Below are positions 1 through 9,370 of a DNA stretch of 64,000 bases, in pieces (the first letter of the stretch is position 1; every line of letters starts with the position of its first letter). The position numbers and the translations under genes were made by a program. Source of the stretch: Sphingomonas sp. 1F27F7B. GTDB taxonomy: Bacteria > Pseudomonadota > Alphaproteobacteria > Sphingomonadales > Sphingomonadaceae. The notes below the pieces were generated by a model. That model was not told the DNA's origin, made no database searches, and saw nothing but the letters and a program-made list of their open reading frames with translations. The stretch covers positions 124,001 to 188,000 of the forward strand of contig NZ_SCMK01000002.1 of the NCBI RefSeq assembly GCF_005503355.1, written 5' to 3'.

Positions 1-2444
1 GGGAAATGCGTCTTCCGGCCGAACAGGGTGGTGGTGTAGCCGCGCTCCTTGGCCAGGTTGAGCGTGTCGGCGATATAGCGGTTGATGCCGGGGAAGCGCT
101 CGAAATAGCGGTTGATCATCGCCTGTGCCTCGTCGGGTGTGACGTCGAGGCGGCCGGCCAGGCCCCAGCGCGAGATGCCGTAGAGGATCGCGAAATTGAT
201 CGTCTTGGCGCGGCCGCGCGTTTCGCGGTTGACTTCGCCGAACAGCTCCATCGCGGTGCGGTTGTGGATGTCCTCGCCCTGTTCGAAGGCCTCGCGCAGG
301 GCAGGCACGTCGGCGATGTGCGCGGCCAGGCGCAGCTCGATCTGCGAATAGTCGGCCGAGAGGATCACATTGCCGGGTTCCGCCACGAACGCGTCCCGGA
401 TTTGTCTGCCGGTCTCGGTGCGGATCGGAATGTTCTGGAGATTGGGGTCGGTCGAGCTCAGCCGCCCGGTCTGCGCGCCGGTCAGGCTGTAGCTGGTGTG
501 GACGCGGCCGGTCGCCGGGTTGATCTGCGCCTGGAGCGCATCGGTGTAAGTGGATTTGAGCTTGGTGAGCTGGCGCCAGTCGAGCACCTTCAGCACCATC
601 TCGCGGCCCCGTTCGTTTTCGGGCGAATCCTTGTCGGCCGCGATTCGCTCCAGCTCGTTGACGTCGGTGGAATAGACGCCGGACTTGCCCTTGCGGCCGC
701 CCTTGATCCCCATCTTGTCGAACAGCACGTCGCCCAGCTGCTTGGGGCTGCCGATGGTGAACTTGAAGCCGGCCAGCCCGTGGATCTCCTCCTCCAGCGC
801 GGCGATCTGGTGCGAGAAGTCGGTCGAGAGCTTGTGGAGGACTTGCGCATCCACCTTGATGCCCGCGCGCTCCATGTCGGCGATCACCTTGACGAGCGGC
901 CGGTCGACCATCTCATAGACGCGAGTCGAGCCTTCATAGGCGAGCCGCGGCTTGAAGCGGCGCCACAGCCGCAGCGTCACATCGGCATCCTCGGCGGCGT
1001 AGCGCGTGGCCGCCTTGAGATCGACTTCGCCGAAGCCGAGCTGGTTCTTGCCGGTGCCGACCACGTCCTTGTACGCGATGCAGCTGTGCGAGAGGTGGGT
1101 GGCGGCCAGCTCGTCCATGCCGTGGCCGTGCAGGCCGGCGTCGAGATCGAAGCTCATCACGATCGTGTCGTCATAAGGGACGACTTCGATGCCGCAGCCG
1201 CCGAGCACGATCAGGTCGTATTTGAGATTGTGGCCGATCTTGAGGACGGCGGGGTCCTCGAGCAGCGGCTTCAGCTTCGCGATCGCCACCGCGCGATCGA
1301 TCTGCAGCGGCTTCTCGGCGAACATGTCGGTGCCGCCATGGCCGATCGGAATGTAGCAGGCCTTGTTGGGCGCCAGCGCCATCGAGACGCCGACCAGTTC
1401 GGCGCGCGTCGCGTCTACGCCGGTGGTCTCGGTGTCGACCGCCACCCAGCCCTGGTGCCGCGCCTGCGCGATCCATTGATCGAGCGCCGCTTCGTCGACG
1501 ACCGTCTCGTATCCGTCATGGTCGCAGGGCGGGTCTTCCTCCAGCCCGGGCGTGTCGTGCGTCTCGACCGGCGCATCCGCCACCGCCGAAAGCCGGTTGA
1601 GCAGGGTGCGGAAGCCGTGATGCTCCAGGAACGCGCGCAGCGGCGCGTCCGGAATGCCCTTGAGCTCGAATTCCTCCAGCGGTTCGGGCAGCGGGACGTC
1701 GCTCGCCAGCTGGACCAGCTTGTGCGAGAGCCGCGCCATCTCGGCATGCTCGATCAGATTGTCGCGCATCTTCGAAGGCTTCATCGAAGGCGCCGCTTCC
1801 AGCACGCCCTCGACCGTGCCGAATTCCTGGATCAGCTTGGCGGCGGTCTTGGGGCCGACGCCCTTCACGCCCGGAACATTGTCGACGCTGTCGCCCATCA
1901 GGGCCAGCACTTCGCCCAGTTTCTCGGGGAGCACCCCGAACTTCTCTTCGGTGTCCTTGGGGCCCAGGCGGCGGTTGTTCATCGTGTCGAGCATGTCGAC
2001 CGACGGATCGGTCATCAGCTGCATCAGGTCCTTGTCGGAGCTGACGATGGTCACCTGCCAGCCCTGGGCCAGCGCCGCCTTGGTATAGCTCGCGATCAGG
2101 TCGTCGGCTTCCCAGCCCGCTTCCTCGATGCAGGGCAGCGAGAAGGCGCGAGTCGCGTCGCGGATCATCGGGAACTGGGGAACCAGGTCCTCGGGCGCGG
2201 GCGGGCGGTGCGCCTTGTACTGGTCGTACAGCTCGTTGCGGAAGGTGTGCTCGCTCTTGTCGAGCACCACGGCCATGTGAGTCGGGCCATCGGCCTTGTT
2301 CAGCTCGTCGACCAGCTTCCAGAGCATGGTCGTATAGCCATAGACCGCGCCCACCGGCTCACCATGTTTGTTGGTGAGCGGCGGCAGCCGGTGATAGGCG
2401 CGGAAGATATAGCCGGAGCCGTCGACGAGATAGAGATGGGGCAT
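1..2444 (-). CDS. polA: DNA polymerase I, 3' end beyond the window
   Basis: Family A DNA polymerase for Okazaki-fragment processing and repair synthesis. The first 814 residues lie in the window; families run to roughly 920-940 residues, so only the end of the palm/thumb is missing. Visible in order: the 5'-nuclease domain starting MPHLYLVDGSGYIFRAYH; a 3'-5' exonuclease domain whose first motif AVDTETTG (about residue 336) keeps its Asp and Glu, so proofreading is probably active; polymerase motif A ADYSQIELR (about residue 695); and the O-helix region with KTINFAILYG (about residue 745). The start at 2444 is set by homology to the conserved N-terminus. No good Shine-Dalgarno precedes it; a GAGGGG lies about 40 bases upstream. 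The gene follows the hypothetical at 2488-3090 on the same strand after 43 bases and may be co-transcribed. Confidence 0.97.
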   Translation of the reverse strand, partial: MPHLYLVDGSGYIFRAYHRLPPLTNKHGEPVGAVYGYTTMLWKLVDELNKADGPTHMAVVLDKSEHTFRNELYDQYKAHRPPAPEDLVPQFPMIRDATRAFSLPCIEEAGWEADDLIASYTKAALAQGWQVTIVSSDKDLMQLMTDPSVDMLDTMNNRRLGPKDTEEKFGVLPEKLGEVLALMGDSVDNVPGVKGVGPKTAAKLIQEFGTVEGVLEAAPSMKPSKMRDNLIEHAEMARLSHKLVQLASDVPLPEPLEEFELKGIPDAPLRAFLEHHGFRTLLNRLSAVADAPVETHDTPGLEEDPPCDHDGYETVVDEAALDQWIAQARHQGWVAVDTETTGVDATRAELVGVSMALAPNKACYIPIGHGGTDMFAEKPLQIDRAVAIAKLKPLLEDPAVLKIGHNLKYDLIVLGGCGIEVVPYDDTIVMSFDLDAGLHGHGMDELAATHLSHSCIAYKDVVGTGKNQLGFGEVDLKAATRYAAEDADVTLRLWRRFKPRLAYEGSTRVYEMVDRPLVKVIADMERAGIKVDAQVLHKLSTDFSHQIAALEEEIHGLAGFKFTIGSPKQLGDVLFDKMGIKGGRKGKSGVYSTDVNELERIAADKDSPENERGREMVLKVLDWRQLTKLKSTYTDALQAQINPATGRVHTSYSLTGAQTGRLSSTDPNLQNIPIRTETGRQIRDAFVAEPGNVILSADYSQIELRLAAHIADVPALREAFEQGEDIHNRTAMELFGEVNRETRGRAKTINFAILYGISRWGLAGRLDVTPDEAQAMINRYFERFPGINRYIADTLNLAKERGYTTTLFGRKTHF

Positions 2445-2487
2445 CGCCGCGCCGAGATAGCCGAGCCGGTGCGCCGAACAAAGCCCC

Positions 2488-3090
2488 TCAGGCCATTACG
2501 ACATTTTGCAGAGTGAAGCGGAAGGGATCGGGGTCGCCGCCGGTCATCACGATATCGGCGCTGGCGATGCCGAGCAGCGAGATCTCGCTATTGTCCTGCC
2601 CCATGGTGATGGAGACCGGGGAGTCCTCCGCGCTTCGTTGCGAGAGGGTGCCGATCCAGATGCTGGGCTCGAGCACGAACTCCGCCAGGCCGCCGGGGGC
2701 GATGGCGGGTGCGCTCGCATAGAGCCGGCCGTCCTTGAAGAGCTGCGCGGTGATCGTGCCTTCCCGCAGCGTGTTGGCCAGTTCGATCGCCCGCGGTGTC
2801 GCCGCGGTCCCCTTGGCCTGGATCGCGTCGCCCGCATTAGTGAAGACCGCCTCGAAGCGCTGGCCGGGCTCGGCGGGCAGGCGCTGCGTATAATTGCCGT
2901 AGCTGTCGAGATAGCCGATCATCGTCGCCATCGGATAGACGAAGGGATGGTTGCTGCCCGGCGCGCAGTTCCGGATCACCGTCCAGGCCGATGCGTCGCC
3001 AGGGCCGGGCGTCACATTCTGCGAGAAGATCAGCACCTGGGTGTTGTGGGTGTCGTTCGAGTCGTTGATGAAGTTGAGCCGGATATCCAT
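2488..3090 (-). CDS. Conserved hypothetical protein
   Basis: A 200-residue soluble-looking protein with no signal peptide and no membrane segment. It opens with MDIRLNFINDSNDTHN and contains a stretch around residues 35-65 (WTVIRNC, HPFVYPM, YLDSYGNYT) that recalls a family of unnamed bacterial proteins built on N-rich starts followed by WxVIxNC...HPFxYP. That recognition is from memory and the family has no function known to me. The sequence is rich in beta-prone segments, so a beta-sandwich is a reasonable guess. It sits 43 bases upstream of polA on the same strand, which says little about its job. Confidence 0.8.
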   Translation of the reverse strand: MDIRLNFINDSNDTHNTQVLIFSQNVTPGPGDASAWTVIRNCAPGSNHPFVYPMATMIGYLDSYGNYTQRLPAEPGQRFEAVFTNAGDAIQAKGTAATPRAIELANTLREGTITAQLFKDGRLYASAPAIAPGGLAEFVLEPSIWIGTLSQRSAEDSPVSITMGQDNSEISLLGIASADIVMTGGDPDPFRFTLQNVVMA

Positions 3091-3153
3091 CGAAACCCTC
3101 CCCTGAATTCGCGGCGGAGTATCCGGCGCTTTCGTTGCGTCGGCGAGTCGAGA

Positions 3154-3846
3154 TTACACCGAATCGTGGAATATCACGCCGAGCACATGGCGTTGCCCGC
3201 TACGGACTTCGCTGACGCCGTGGCGCATCGTCACGCGATAGTCGCCGCGGCTGCCGCGCACCGGGCGCTGGTTGACCGCGAACACCACGGCATCGCCCTG
3301 GCGCAGCGGCACCACCGCCACGCGCGACTGCATGCGCGGGCGCTGCTCGGTCAGCACGAAAGCGCCGCCGGTGAAGTCCCGCTCCGGCTCGGAGAGCAGC
3401 ACCGCGAGCTGGAGGGGGAAGACGTGCTCGCCGTACAGGTCCTGATGCAGGCAGTTATAGTCGCCGGGCCCGTAGCGGAGCAGCAGCGGGGTCGGGCGCA
3501 GCTGGCCCGCGGCATGGCAGCGGGCGAGGAAGTCCGCATGCGCTGGCGGGAAGCGTCGGTCGATGCCCATGCGATGGTTCCAGAGATTGGCGATGGCGGC
3601 GAGCGGCGGGTAGAGGCCGGTGCGGAGCGCGGCGACCGGCTCGGGCTGAGGATAGGCGAAATAGCGATATTCGCCGCGGCCGAACCCGTGGCGCGCCATC
3701 ACCACCCGGCTGCGGAACCGCGCCTCGTCGTCATAGAGCGCGGCCGTCGCGGCGCATTGTTCGGAAGAGAGCAGGCCGGGCAGCACGGCCCATCCCTGGC
3801 TGTCGAGTGCCGCCGTGATCGCGGTCCAGTCCTGTCGGTGTGGCAT
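3154..3846 (-). CDS. 2-oxoglutarate/Fe(II)-dependent oxygenase
   Basis: A 230-residue member of the 2OG-Fe(II) oxygenase (prolyl-hydroxylase-like) superfamily. The iron-binding HxD is visible in CLHQDLYGEH (about residue 134). The distal histidine and the arginine that would bind 2-oxoglutarate are in MRHGVSEVRSGQRHVLG near the C-terminus. The N-terminus (MPHRQDWTAITAALDSQGW) is the usual helix of this family and there is no signal peptide, so it is cytosolic. The substrate cannot be read from the sequence; relatives hydroxylate proteins, nucleic acids or small molecules. It stands between an unknown gene and a beta-lactamase on the same strand, with 54 bases to the latter. Confidence 0.85.
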   Translation of the reverse strand: MPHRQDWTAITAALDSQGWAVLPGLLSSEQCAATAALYDDEARFRSRVVMARHGFGRGEYRYFAYPQPEPVAALRTGLYPPLAAIANLWNHRMGIDRRFPPAHADFLARCHAAGQLRPTPLLLRYGPGDYNCLHQDLYGEHVFPLQLAVLLSEPERDFTGGAFVLTEQRPRMQSRVAVVPLRQGDAVVFAVNQRPVRGSRGDYRVTMRHGVSEVRSGQRHVLGVIFHDSV

Positions 3847-3900
3847 GGCGACGGGCTAGCGCGCGCCATCGGCACGCGCATTCCGCCGCTTGCTCCCGAA

Positions 3901-5025
3901 CTAGTTGCGATGGGTGACGATCGCCTGCGCCACCTGCTGCATCAGCATCTGGCGCTCGCGCACCGGGCGGTGCGTGTCGCCGATCATGATCGCCAGCGCA
4001 TAGGATTTGCCGTCGGGTGCGGTGAGGATGCCGACATCGTTGAAGCCGGCCGTGCGCGCGCCCAGATCCTGGCCGGTGCCGGTCTTGTGGCCATAGGTCC
4101 AGCCCGGCGGCACTGCGCCGTGCACGCGGGCACGGCCGGTCCTGGCGCCGTCCATGGTCTGGAGCAGCCAGGCCGTTGTGGTAGCCGACAGCAGTTCGCC
4201 GCGCTTCAGCCGGGCGAGCGCCACCGAGATACCGGCGGCGGCAGCGCCGTCGGGCGGGTCCTTCACATAGGATTCGAACGCCGCGAGACGGACGGCGGGC
4301 GAGAGGCGCGACCGGGCGATGGCGAAGCTGTTGCCCATCGAATATTCGGGCTTCCACGCCAGGCCCGCGGTGCCGGCCTGGAGCAGCTTCTCGCCGGGGC
4401 CGAAGCGCACGCCGGTGATGCCCTTGCGCGCGAGAAAGGCGCGGACGGCGTCGGGCCCGCCGACCAGCCGCAGCAGCTTGTCGTTGCAGGTATTGTCGCT
4501 CATCTGCATCGCGCGGCGGATGATCTCGCCGATACTGGCGGTATAGCCGGCATCGCCCTTCACCAGCGCGGCGACCGGCTGGTGGAACAAGGTGAAATCG
4601 GCCCTGGTGATCGTGATCGGGTCTTCGAGGCGAAGCTTGCCCTGATCGACCTGGTCGAGCACCGTCATCGTCACCCAGAGCTTGGAAACGCTCTGCTGGG
4701 GCATCGGCCGCTCGCCGTTCGAGGCGACGATCCAGCCATCGTCGACGCTGGTCACCGCGACGCCGACAAGGCCGTCGAAGCTGCCGGTGATGCCGCGGAT
4801 CGCCTGGTCGAGCGCGCGCGGTGCCGGCGCAGTCGGCTTCCATGTCGGCGTCGCGGCCTTGGCCGTGTCGGCCCAGGGAAAGGCGAAGCTCACGCCATAG
4901 GCGGCGGGCGCATAGGCAGCGAGCGACGGATCGCCATGCACGGTGCAGCCGACCAGCATCGCCGGGCCGAGGCCCGCGATCGTCACTGCCCGCTGAAACA
5001 TCGAGAAATCCTCGAACTTAAACAC
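3901..5025 (-). CDS. Class A beta-lactamase-like lipoprotein
   Basis: Serine hydrolase of the class A beta-lactamase family, 374 residues from the first ATG. Active-site motifs are SVSK (S112, K115), SDN (176-178) and KTG (314-316). The omega-loop motif ExxLN appears as E212-KLL-Q216, so the usual Asn170 is Gln. The segment between this motif and KTG is longer than normal. The N-terminus has a hydrophobic stretch ending in LVGC (Cys27), a lipobox; starting at the second Met (residue 9, position 5001) gives a cleaner lipoprotein signal of 18 residues before the Cys. It would sit on the periplasmic face of a membrane. Whether it hydrolyses beta-lactams cannot be told from sequence, because the loop differs from well-studied enzymes. 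Confidence 0.88.
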   Translation of the reverse strand: MFKFEDFSMFQRAVTIAGLGPAMLVGCTVHGDPSLAAYAPAAYGVSFAFPWADTAKAATPTWKPTAPAPRALDQAIRGITGSFDGLVGVAVTSVDDGWIVASNGERPMPQQSVSKLWVTMTVLDQVDQGKLRLEDPITITRADFTLFHQPVAALVKGDAGYTASIGEIIRRAMQMSDNTCNDKLLRLVGGPDAVRAFLARKGITGVRFGPGEKLLQAGTAGLAWKPEYSMGNSFAIARSRLSPAVRLAAFESYVKDPPDGAAAAGISVALARLKRGELLSATTTAWLLQTMDGARTGRARVHGAVPPGWTYGHKTGTGQDLGARTAGFNDVGILTAPDGKSYALAIMIGDTHRPVRERQMLMQQVAQAIVTHRN

Positions 5026-5135
5026 TTAACACGACCCCTTGCCCGCCTCCGACCATGCGGCGGATGTGTTTCGCGGGAAAGTCCGCGCCATGCCGGGTTG
5101 CGACGAATACCCGTCTTGTAGCGGTGAAGCGTGAA

Positions 5136-5155
5136 CGCAGCGGAAACGCGCTGCG
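5136..5155 (-). terminator. Weak hairpin downstream of the glycosyltransferase gene
   Basis: Arms CGCAGCG and CGCTGCG pair perfectly around a six-base loop, about 35 bases past the stop of the glycosyltransferase gene when read on the minus strand. It lacks a proper T-run on that strand (only TTCA follows). It may be a weak terminator or part of the leader of the beta-lactamase gene. Confidence 0.3.
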
Positions 5156-5189
5156 ATTTTCCCGCAGAACGCAGGGAAAGTCCGGAGGT

Positions 5190-6596
5190 TCAGTTGTTCG
5201 TGTCGCGCAGCCGGTCGTTGAGCGTGGGCAGCGCCGGATCGGGTGCGCAGCTGCCGGTCCGGCGCAGCACGCAGCCGGGCGCGCCGGTGAGGCCGGGCGC
5301 CGCGCAGGCCTCCAGGCGATAAGGCTTCGGCAATTCGGCGATCCGCGCACGGGGCGCCACCACCACGTCGAAGGCGCCCGCATGGCGCGCGGCTTCCTCG
5401 GGCGTCCCCAGCACATAGATCGGCGTATCGCGGCGATAGAGCGCATAGGCGCCCGCGACGGTATCGCGTGGCCGGTAGAGCGCGAGGCCGCAGGTGGCGG
5501 CCGGCCGGCCGGCCCGTTCGAGCGCGGCGGCGAGATCGGCCTCCAGCGACCAGTTGGAGCGGAAATGCCCGGCCGCCAGCGCCGCGGAGACCGTGCCCCA
5601 CAGGACGAGCGTGCCCACCGTCGCCAGTGCCAGCCGCCGGTGCGGCAGCCGGCGGAGCAGCTCGGCGCTGCCGATCGCGGCGAGGATCACCAGCAGCGCG
5701 GTGCTCGCCAGCACGAAGCGATATTCCTTGTGCGCGATCAGCGAATGGAAGCCGAGATGCGCCAGTGCCACCCAGAGCAGCACCGGATAGCGTTTCGCGC
5801 CGATCCAGGCGAGCAGCAGGATCGGCGCCGTCGCCAGATACCAATACCAGGCGATCAGCGAGAGATAGCCGGTGAGCGGCATCGTGCCATAGGCATTGGC
5901 GCGCCCTTCGATCAGGTTGATCCGCGCCGCCTCGATCATCCAGCGGAAGGGCAGGGCGCCCATGGCGAGGTTGGCGGCGGCGTCGATCGCCAATGCCGCG
6001 CCGCCGCCCGCGATCATCGGCAGCCAGGCGCCGCGGCAGTCCCGCCGTGCCGTGAAGATGGCAAGGGTCAGCAGCGCGGGGGCATATTGGATGCGCGCGA
6101 CGAAACAGAGCCCCATCAGCAGCCCGGCGATGGCGAATTGCCGCGGCCCCGGCCGCGCGCGCGCGCACAGCAGCCAGATCGCGCCCATCAGCAGCGCCAG
6201 CCCGATCGGCTCGGAAAGCGCGCGCGGGGCGAAATAGACAAGCTCGAACCAGGTCGCGGCGACGAATCCCGCCACGATCCCGTGCAGGCGTGATAGCCGG
6301 AGCCCCAGCGACACCGCCGCGCCCACGATTACCAGCGACAGCGCGGCCAGCGCCAGCCGCGCCAGCAGCAGGTGGAGCGTGGTATCGGGCGAAAGCGCAT
6401 GGCCGAGCCCCATCGGCACGGCGAGCAGCTCGGGGATCAGCCAGCTGCGCAGGCCCGCGCGATAGTCCCAGGTTTGCACCCAGGGCCCGGCGACCAGATG
6501 CCAGGCCGGTTCCAGATATTGCCAGATCTCGTCGAACCAGCCGACCGTAAAGGGAATCGAAGCGGCGATGCGCAGCGTTGCCGCCAGGGCGATCAC
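5190..6596 (-). CDS. Integral membrane mannosyltransferase-like protein
   Basis: A polytopic membrane protein of about 468 residues resembling the GT-C fold enzymes of the Alg9/GPI mannosyltransferase type (GT22-like). An acidic motif near the start (GWFDEIWQYLEPAWH) matches the first-loop catalytic motif of GT-C enzymes. About nine to ten hydrophobic helices follow, then HKEYRFVLAS, a conserved HKE-R-F motif of this family, and a soluble C-terminal tail. It would use a lipid-linked sugar donor at the inner membrane; the acceptor is unknown. No ATG is available at the 5' end: GTG at 6596 is used here, and a CTG at 6623 overlapping the nadB stop (CTGA) is the alternative and would add nine residues. 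It is probably translationally coupled to nadB. Confidence 0.85.
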   Translation of the reverse strand: MIALAATLRIAASIPFTVGWFDEIWQYLEPAWHLVAGPWVQTWDYRAGLRSWLIPELLAVPMGLGHALSPDTTLHLLLARLALAALSLVIVGAAVSLGLRLSRLHGIVAGFVAATWFELVYFAPRALSEPIGLALLMGAIWLLCARARPGPRQFAIAGLLMGLCFVARIQYAPALLTLAIFTARRDCRGAWLPMIAGGGAALAIDAAANLAMGALPFRWMIEAARINLIEGRANAYGTMPLTGYLSLIAWYWYLATAPILLLAWIGAKRYPVLLWVALAHLGFHSLIAHKEYRFVLASTALLVILAAIGSAELLRRLPHRRLALATVGTLVLWGTVSAALAAGHFRSNWSLEADLAAALERAGRPAATCGLALYRPRDTVAGAYALYRRDTPIYVLGTPEEAARHAGAFDVVVAPRARIAELPKPYRLEACAAPGLTGAPGCVLRRTGSCAPDPALPTLNDRLRDTNN

Positions 6597-6619
6597 GCCC
6601 CAGAAGATCCGTCGGGCGC

Positions 6620-8224
6620 TCAGGGCACCAGCACCGTGTCGACCGCCACCGGCAGCGTCTCGGGATAGTCGAGCGTGTAGTGGAGCCCGCGGCTCTCCTT
6701 GCGGTGGAGCGCGGAGCGGACGATGAGGTCGGCGCTCTCGAGCAGGTTGCGCAGCTCGATCAGGTCGGGCGTCACGCGGAAATGGCCGTAATAGTCCGCC
6801 ACTTCGTCGCGCAGCATCTTGATCCGGTGCGCCGCCCGCTCGAGCCGCTTGGTCGTGCGCACGATGCCGACATAGTTCCACATGAAGCGGCGGATCTCGG
6901 TCCAGTTCTGCTTGATCACCACTTCCTCGTCGGAATCGGCGACGCGGCTCTCGTCCCAGGGGCGGATGGCGGGGGGCGGAGCGAGCTCGCCCCAATGCGC
7001 GGTGATGTGGCGGGCCACTGCCTCGCCGAACACGAAGCATTCGAGCAGCGAGTTGGACGCCAGGCGATTGGCGCCGTGCAATCCCGATTGGCTCACTTCC
7101 CCGGCGGCATAGAGATTGGGCAGGTCGGTGCGCCCGTCGCGATCGATCACCACGCCGCCGCACGTGTAATGCTGGGCAGGAACCACGGGGATCGGCTCGC
7201 GGGTCATGTCGATGTCGAGGTCGAGCAGCCGGGCATGGATGGTCGGGAAGTGATGCTTCACGAACGCCGCGCCCATATGGCTGATGTCGAGATGGACATA
7301 GTCGAGGCCGAGCCGCTTGATCTCATGGTCGATCGCGCGCGCCACGATGTCGCGCGGCGCCAGCTCGGCCCGGGGGTCGAGATCGGGCATGAAGCGGCGG
7401 CCCGCCTCGTCGCCTGCATCCGGCGGCAGCAGCAGCCGACCGCCTTCGCCGCGCACCGCCTCGGTGATCAGGAAGTTCTTGACCTCGAGATTGTAGAGGC
7501 AGGTGGGGTGGAACTGCATCATCTCCATGTTCGAGATGCGGCAGCCGGCCCGCCATGCCATGGCGATGCCGTCGCCGGTCGCGCCGCGCGGCGCGGTGGA
7601 GAAGAGATAGGTGCGTCCCGCGCCGCCGGTTGCCAGCACGGTGGCGCGCGCGGTGAACAGCTCCACGCGGTTGGTCCGCCGGTTGAAGGCATAGACGCCC
7701 CAGACATTGCCCGCGCCCGAATAGCGTTCCTCATGCCGGCTGGTGGCGAGGTCGATCACCACCATGTCGGGCACCAGCGTGATGTTGGGATTGGCCTGGG
7801 CCGCCTTGAGCAGCGCGGTCTGCACCGCCAGGCCGGTCGCGTCGTCGACATGGACGATGCGGCGATGGCTGTGCCCGCCTTCGCGGGTGAGGTGGAGCGC
7901 GCCGCCCTCGGTGTTGAAGGGTACGCCGATCTCCGCCAGCCGGGCGATCGCGGCGGGGGCGTTCTCCACCACCCTCTCCACCGTGGCGCGGTCGTTGAGC
8001 CCGGCGCCGGCGATCATCGTGTCCTCGATATGGCTCTCGAACGTGTCGCCCGGCTCAAGCACCGCGGCGATGCCGCCCTGCGCCCAGGCGGTCGACCCCT
8101 CCGCGAAGCCCCCCTTGGCGAGCACCGTCACCTTGAAGCGCTGGGCGAGGTTGAGCGCCGCGGTCAGCCCCGCCGCGCCCGATCCGATGACGAGGATGTC
8201 GCTGCTATGGGGATCGTGCGCCAT
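6620..8224 (-). CDS. nadB: L-aspartate oxidase
   Basis: Flavoprotein of 534 residues that oxidises L-aspartate to iminoaspartate, the first step of de novo NAD synthesis. The N-terminal FAD-binding motif is ILVIGSGAAGLTAAL. The family signature STAWAQGGIAA follows at about residue 44. The succinate dehydrogenase/fumarate reductase-like core includes HPTCL, and GEVSQSGLHGANRLASNS binds FAD near residue 365. The C-terminal helical domain is complete. The length is normal. The partner genes nadA and nadC are not in the window, so the pathway is split. The membrane glycosyltransferase overlaps or abuts its 3' end. Confidence 0.96.
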   Translation of the reverse strand: MAHDPHSSDILVIGSGAAGLTAALNLAQRFKVTVLAKGGFAEGSTAWAQGGIAAVLEPGDTFESHIEDTMIAGAGLNDRATVERVVENAPAAIARLAEIGVPFNTEGGALHLTREGGHSHRRIVHVDDATGLAVQTALLKAAQANPNITLVPDMVVIDLATSRHEERYSGAGNVWGVYAFNRRTNRVELFTARATVLATGGAGRTYLFSTAPRGATGDGIAMAWRAGCRISNMEMMQFHPTCLYNLEVKNFLITEAVRGEGGRLLLPPDAGDEAGRRFMPDLDPRAELAPRDIVARAIDHEIKRLGLDYVHLDISHMGAAFVKHHFPTIHARLLDLDIDMTREPIPVVPAQHYTCGGVVIDRDGRTDLPNLYAAGEVSQSGLHGANRLASNSLLECFVFGEAVARHITAHWGELAPPPAIRPWDESRVADSDEEVVIKQNWTEIRRFMWNYVGIVRTTKRLERAAHRIKMLRDEVADYYGHFRVTPDLIELRNLLESADLIVRSALHRKESRGLHYTLDYPETLPVAVDTVLVP

Positions 8225-8302
8225 GTCTTCGCTGGATGTCTCTTCCGCTGGTTCCCGTCCGGACTAGGCGCTAGGCAGGGGTGCTGGCAACGGGAGAGAG
8301 AT

Positions 8303-9211
8303 ATGCGCCGCCAAAGCCTGGGTTTCGCAATGGCTGCGCTCGCGGCGCTCTGGGCCGCTCCCGCCGCCGCGGCCGGCTGTACGCTGGGCGCGCGCGGCGA
8401 AACGGTGCGCGTGGCAGTTGGCGCGACGGGGCGTTTCGCGATGCTGCACCTGCCCGCCGGCTTTGCGCGCGCGCGCCCCGCCCCCCTCGTCCTGCTGCTC
8501 CACGGCAGCGGCGGCTCCGGGGCGGCCATTCTCGAAAACTCGAAGCTCGCTTCGGCCGCCGATCGGCACGGCTTCATCGTCGTCGCGCCGGATGCCGGCA
8601 TCCCGGTGCAGATGGGCTTTGTATGGAACATACCGGGCGTTCCCACCGTCACCGGCAAGGTGCCCACCGCGGAGGATGCCGATGACGTCGCATTCCTGAA
8701 GACCGCGATCGACTGGCTCGCGGCCAATCGCTGCGTCGACCGGACGCGCGTCTATGCCACCGGCCTTTCCGGCGGCGGGCGGATGAGCAGCTGGCTTGGC
8801 TGCGTCGCCGCCGATCGCTTCGCCGCGATCGCGCCGGTGGTCGGGCTGCGCGCCGGCAATCCGCTGGCGAGCGATCCGCGCCTGCCCGATCCCGCCACCT
8901 GCCGGCCGGACCGGCCGATGCCGGTGATCGCCTTTGCCGGCGATGCGGACAGGACCAACCCCATCCAGGGCGGCGGCGCGGGCTATTGGCAATATACCAT
9001 GGCGGCGGCGCTCGCCCGCTGGGCCGATCTCGACTTGTGCCGGGCGGGGCCGGTGCAGCGCGACATCGACGCCAAACTCTACGAAGTCCGTTATTCGGAC
9101 TGCCGCGCCGGCACCGAGGTGACCGGCCGGATCACTCGCGGCGCCGGCCATGTCTGGGCGGCCGACAATGACGCGATGTGGGCGTTCTTCGCCCGCCATC
9201 GGCGGCGCTAG
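8303..9211 (+). CDS. Secreted polyhydroxybutyrate depolymerase-like esterase
   Basis: An alpha/beta-hydrolase of 302 residues of the PHB-depolymerase/LpqC (esterase, CE1-like) family. The signal peptide ends in PAAAAG (about residues 1-22), so it is exported. The nucleophile elbow is GLSGGG (GxSxG, about residue 155). The oxyanion region is LLLHGSGGSG, an acid is in FAGDADRTNP, and the last histidine is in GAGHVWAAD. These four elements complete a Ser-Asp-His triad. The natural substrate may be a polyester, a feruloyl ester or a small ester. The start at 8303 is preceded by GGGAGAGAG at a good distance. It is transcribed away from nadB, with 78 bases between the two starts. Confidence 0.9.
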   Translation: MRRQSLGFAMAALAALWAAPAAAAGCTLGARGETVRVAVGATGRFAMLHLPAGFARARPAPLVLLLHGSGGSGAAILENSKLASAADRHGFIVVAPDAGIPVQMGFVWNIPGVPTVTGKVPTAEDADDVAFLKTAIDWLAANRCVDRTRVYATGLSGGGRMSSWLGCVAADRFAAIAPVVGLRAGNPLASDPRLPDPATCRPDRPMPVIAFAGDADRTNPIQGGGAGYWQYTMAAALARWADLDLCRAGPVQRDIDAKLYEVRYSDCRAGTEVTGRITRGAGHVWAADNDAMWAFFARHRRR

Positions 9212-9370
9212 CATCCGAGTATCCGACTGCGTGCAATATAGGGTTTGGGCGGCTTGGCTGTTTTGGCCGCGCCCCGGCGTGGCCGCTCTTTCAATGCCGC
9301 CCAGGAAGGCGGCAAAGCGAAATGATTTGCCCCGCTCCCTTCACTTTGCGGGGAGCCGCCGCCGCGTGCG

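Noticed and set aside
6-2516. An 836-codon open frame on the plus strand
   Set aside because: It mirrors polA on the minus strand; its product is arginine/alanine/histidine-rich and has no domain. Similar long opposite-strand frames at 2506-5121, 9923-13081, 28210-31242, 37688-39592 and 60634-62988 are the same effect of high GC.
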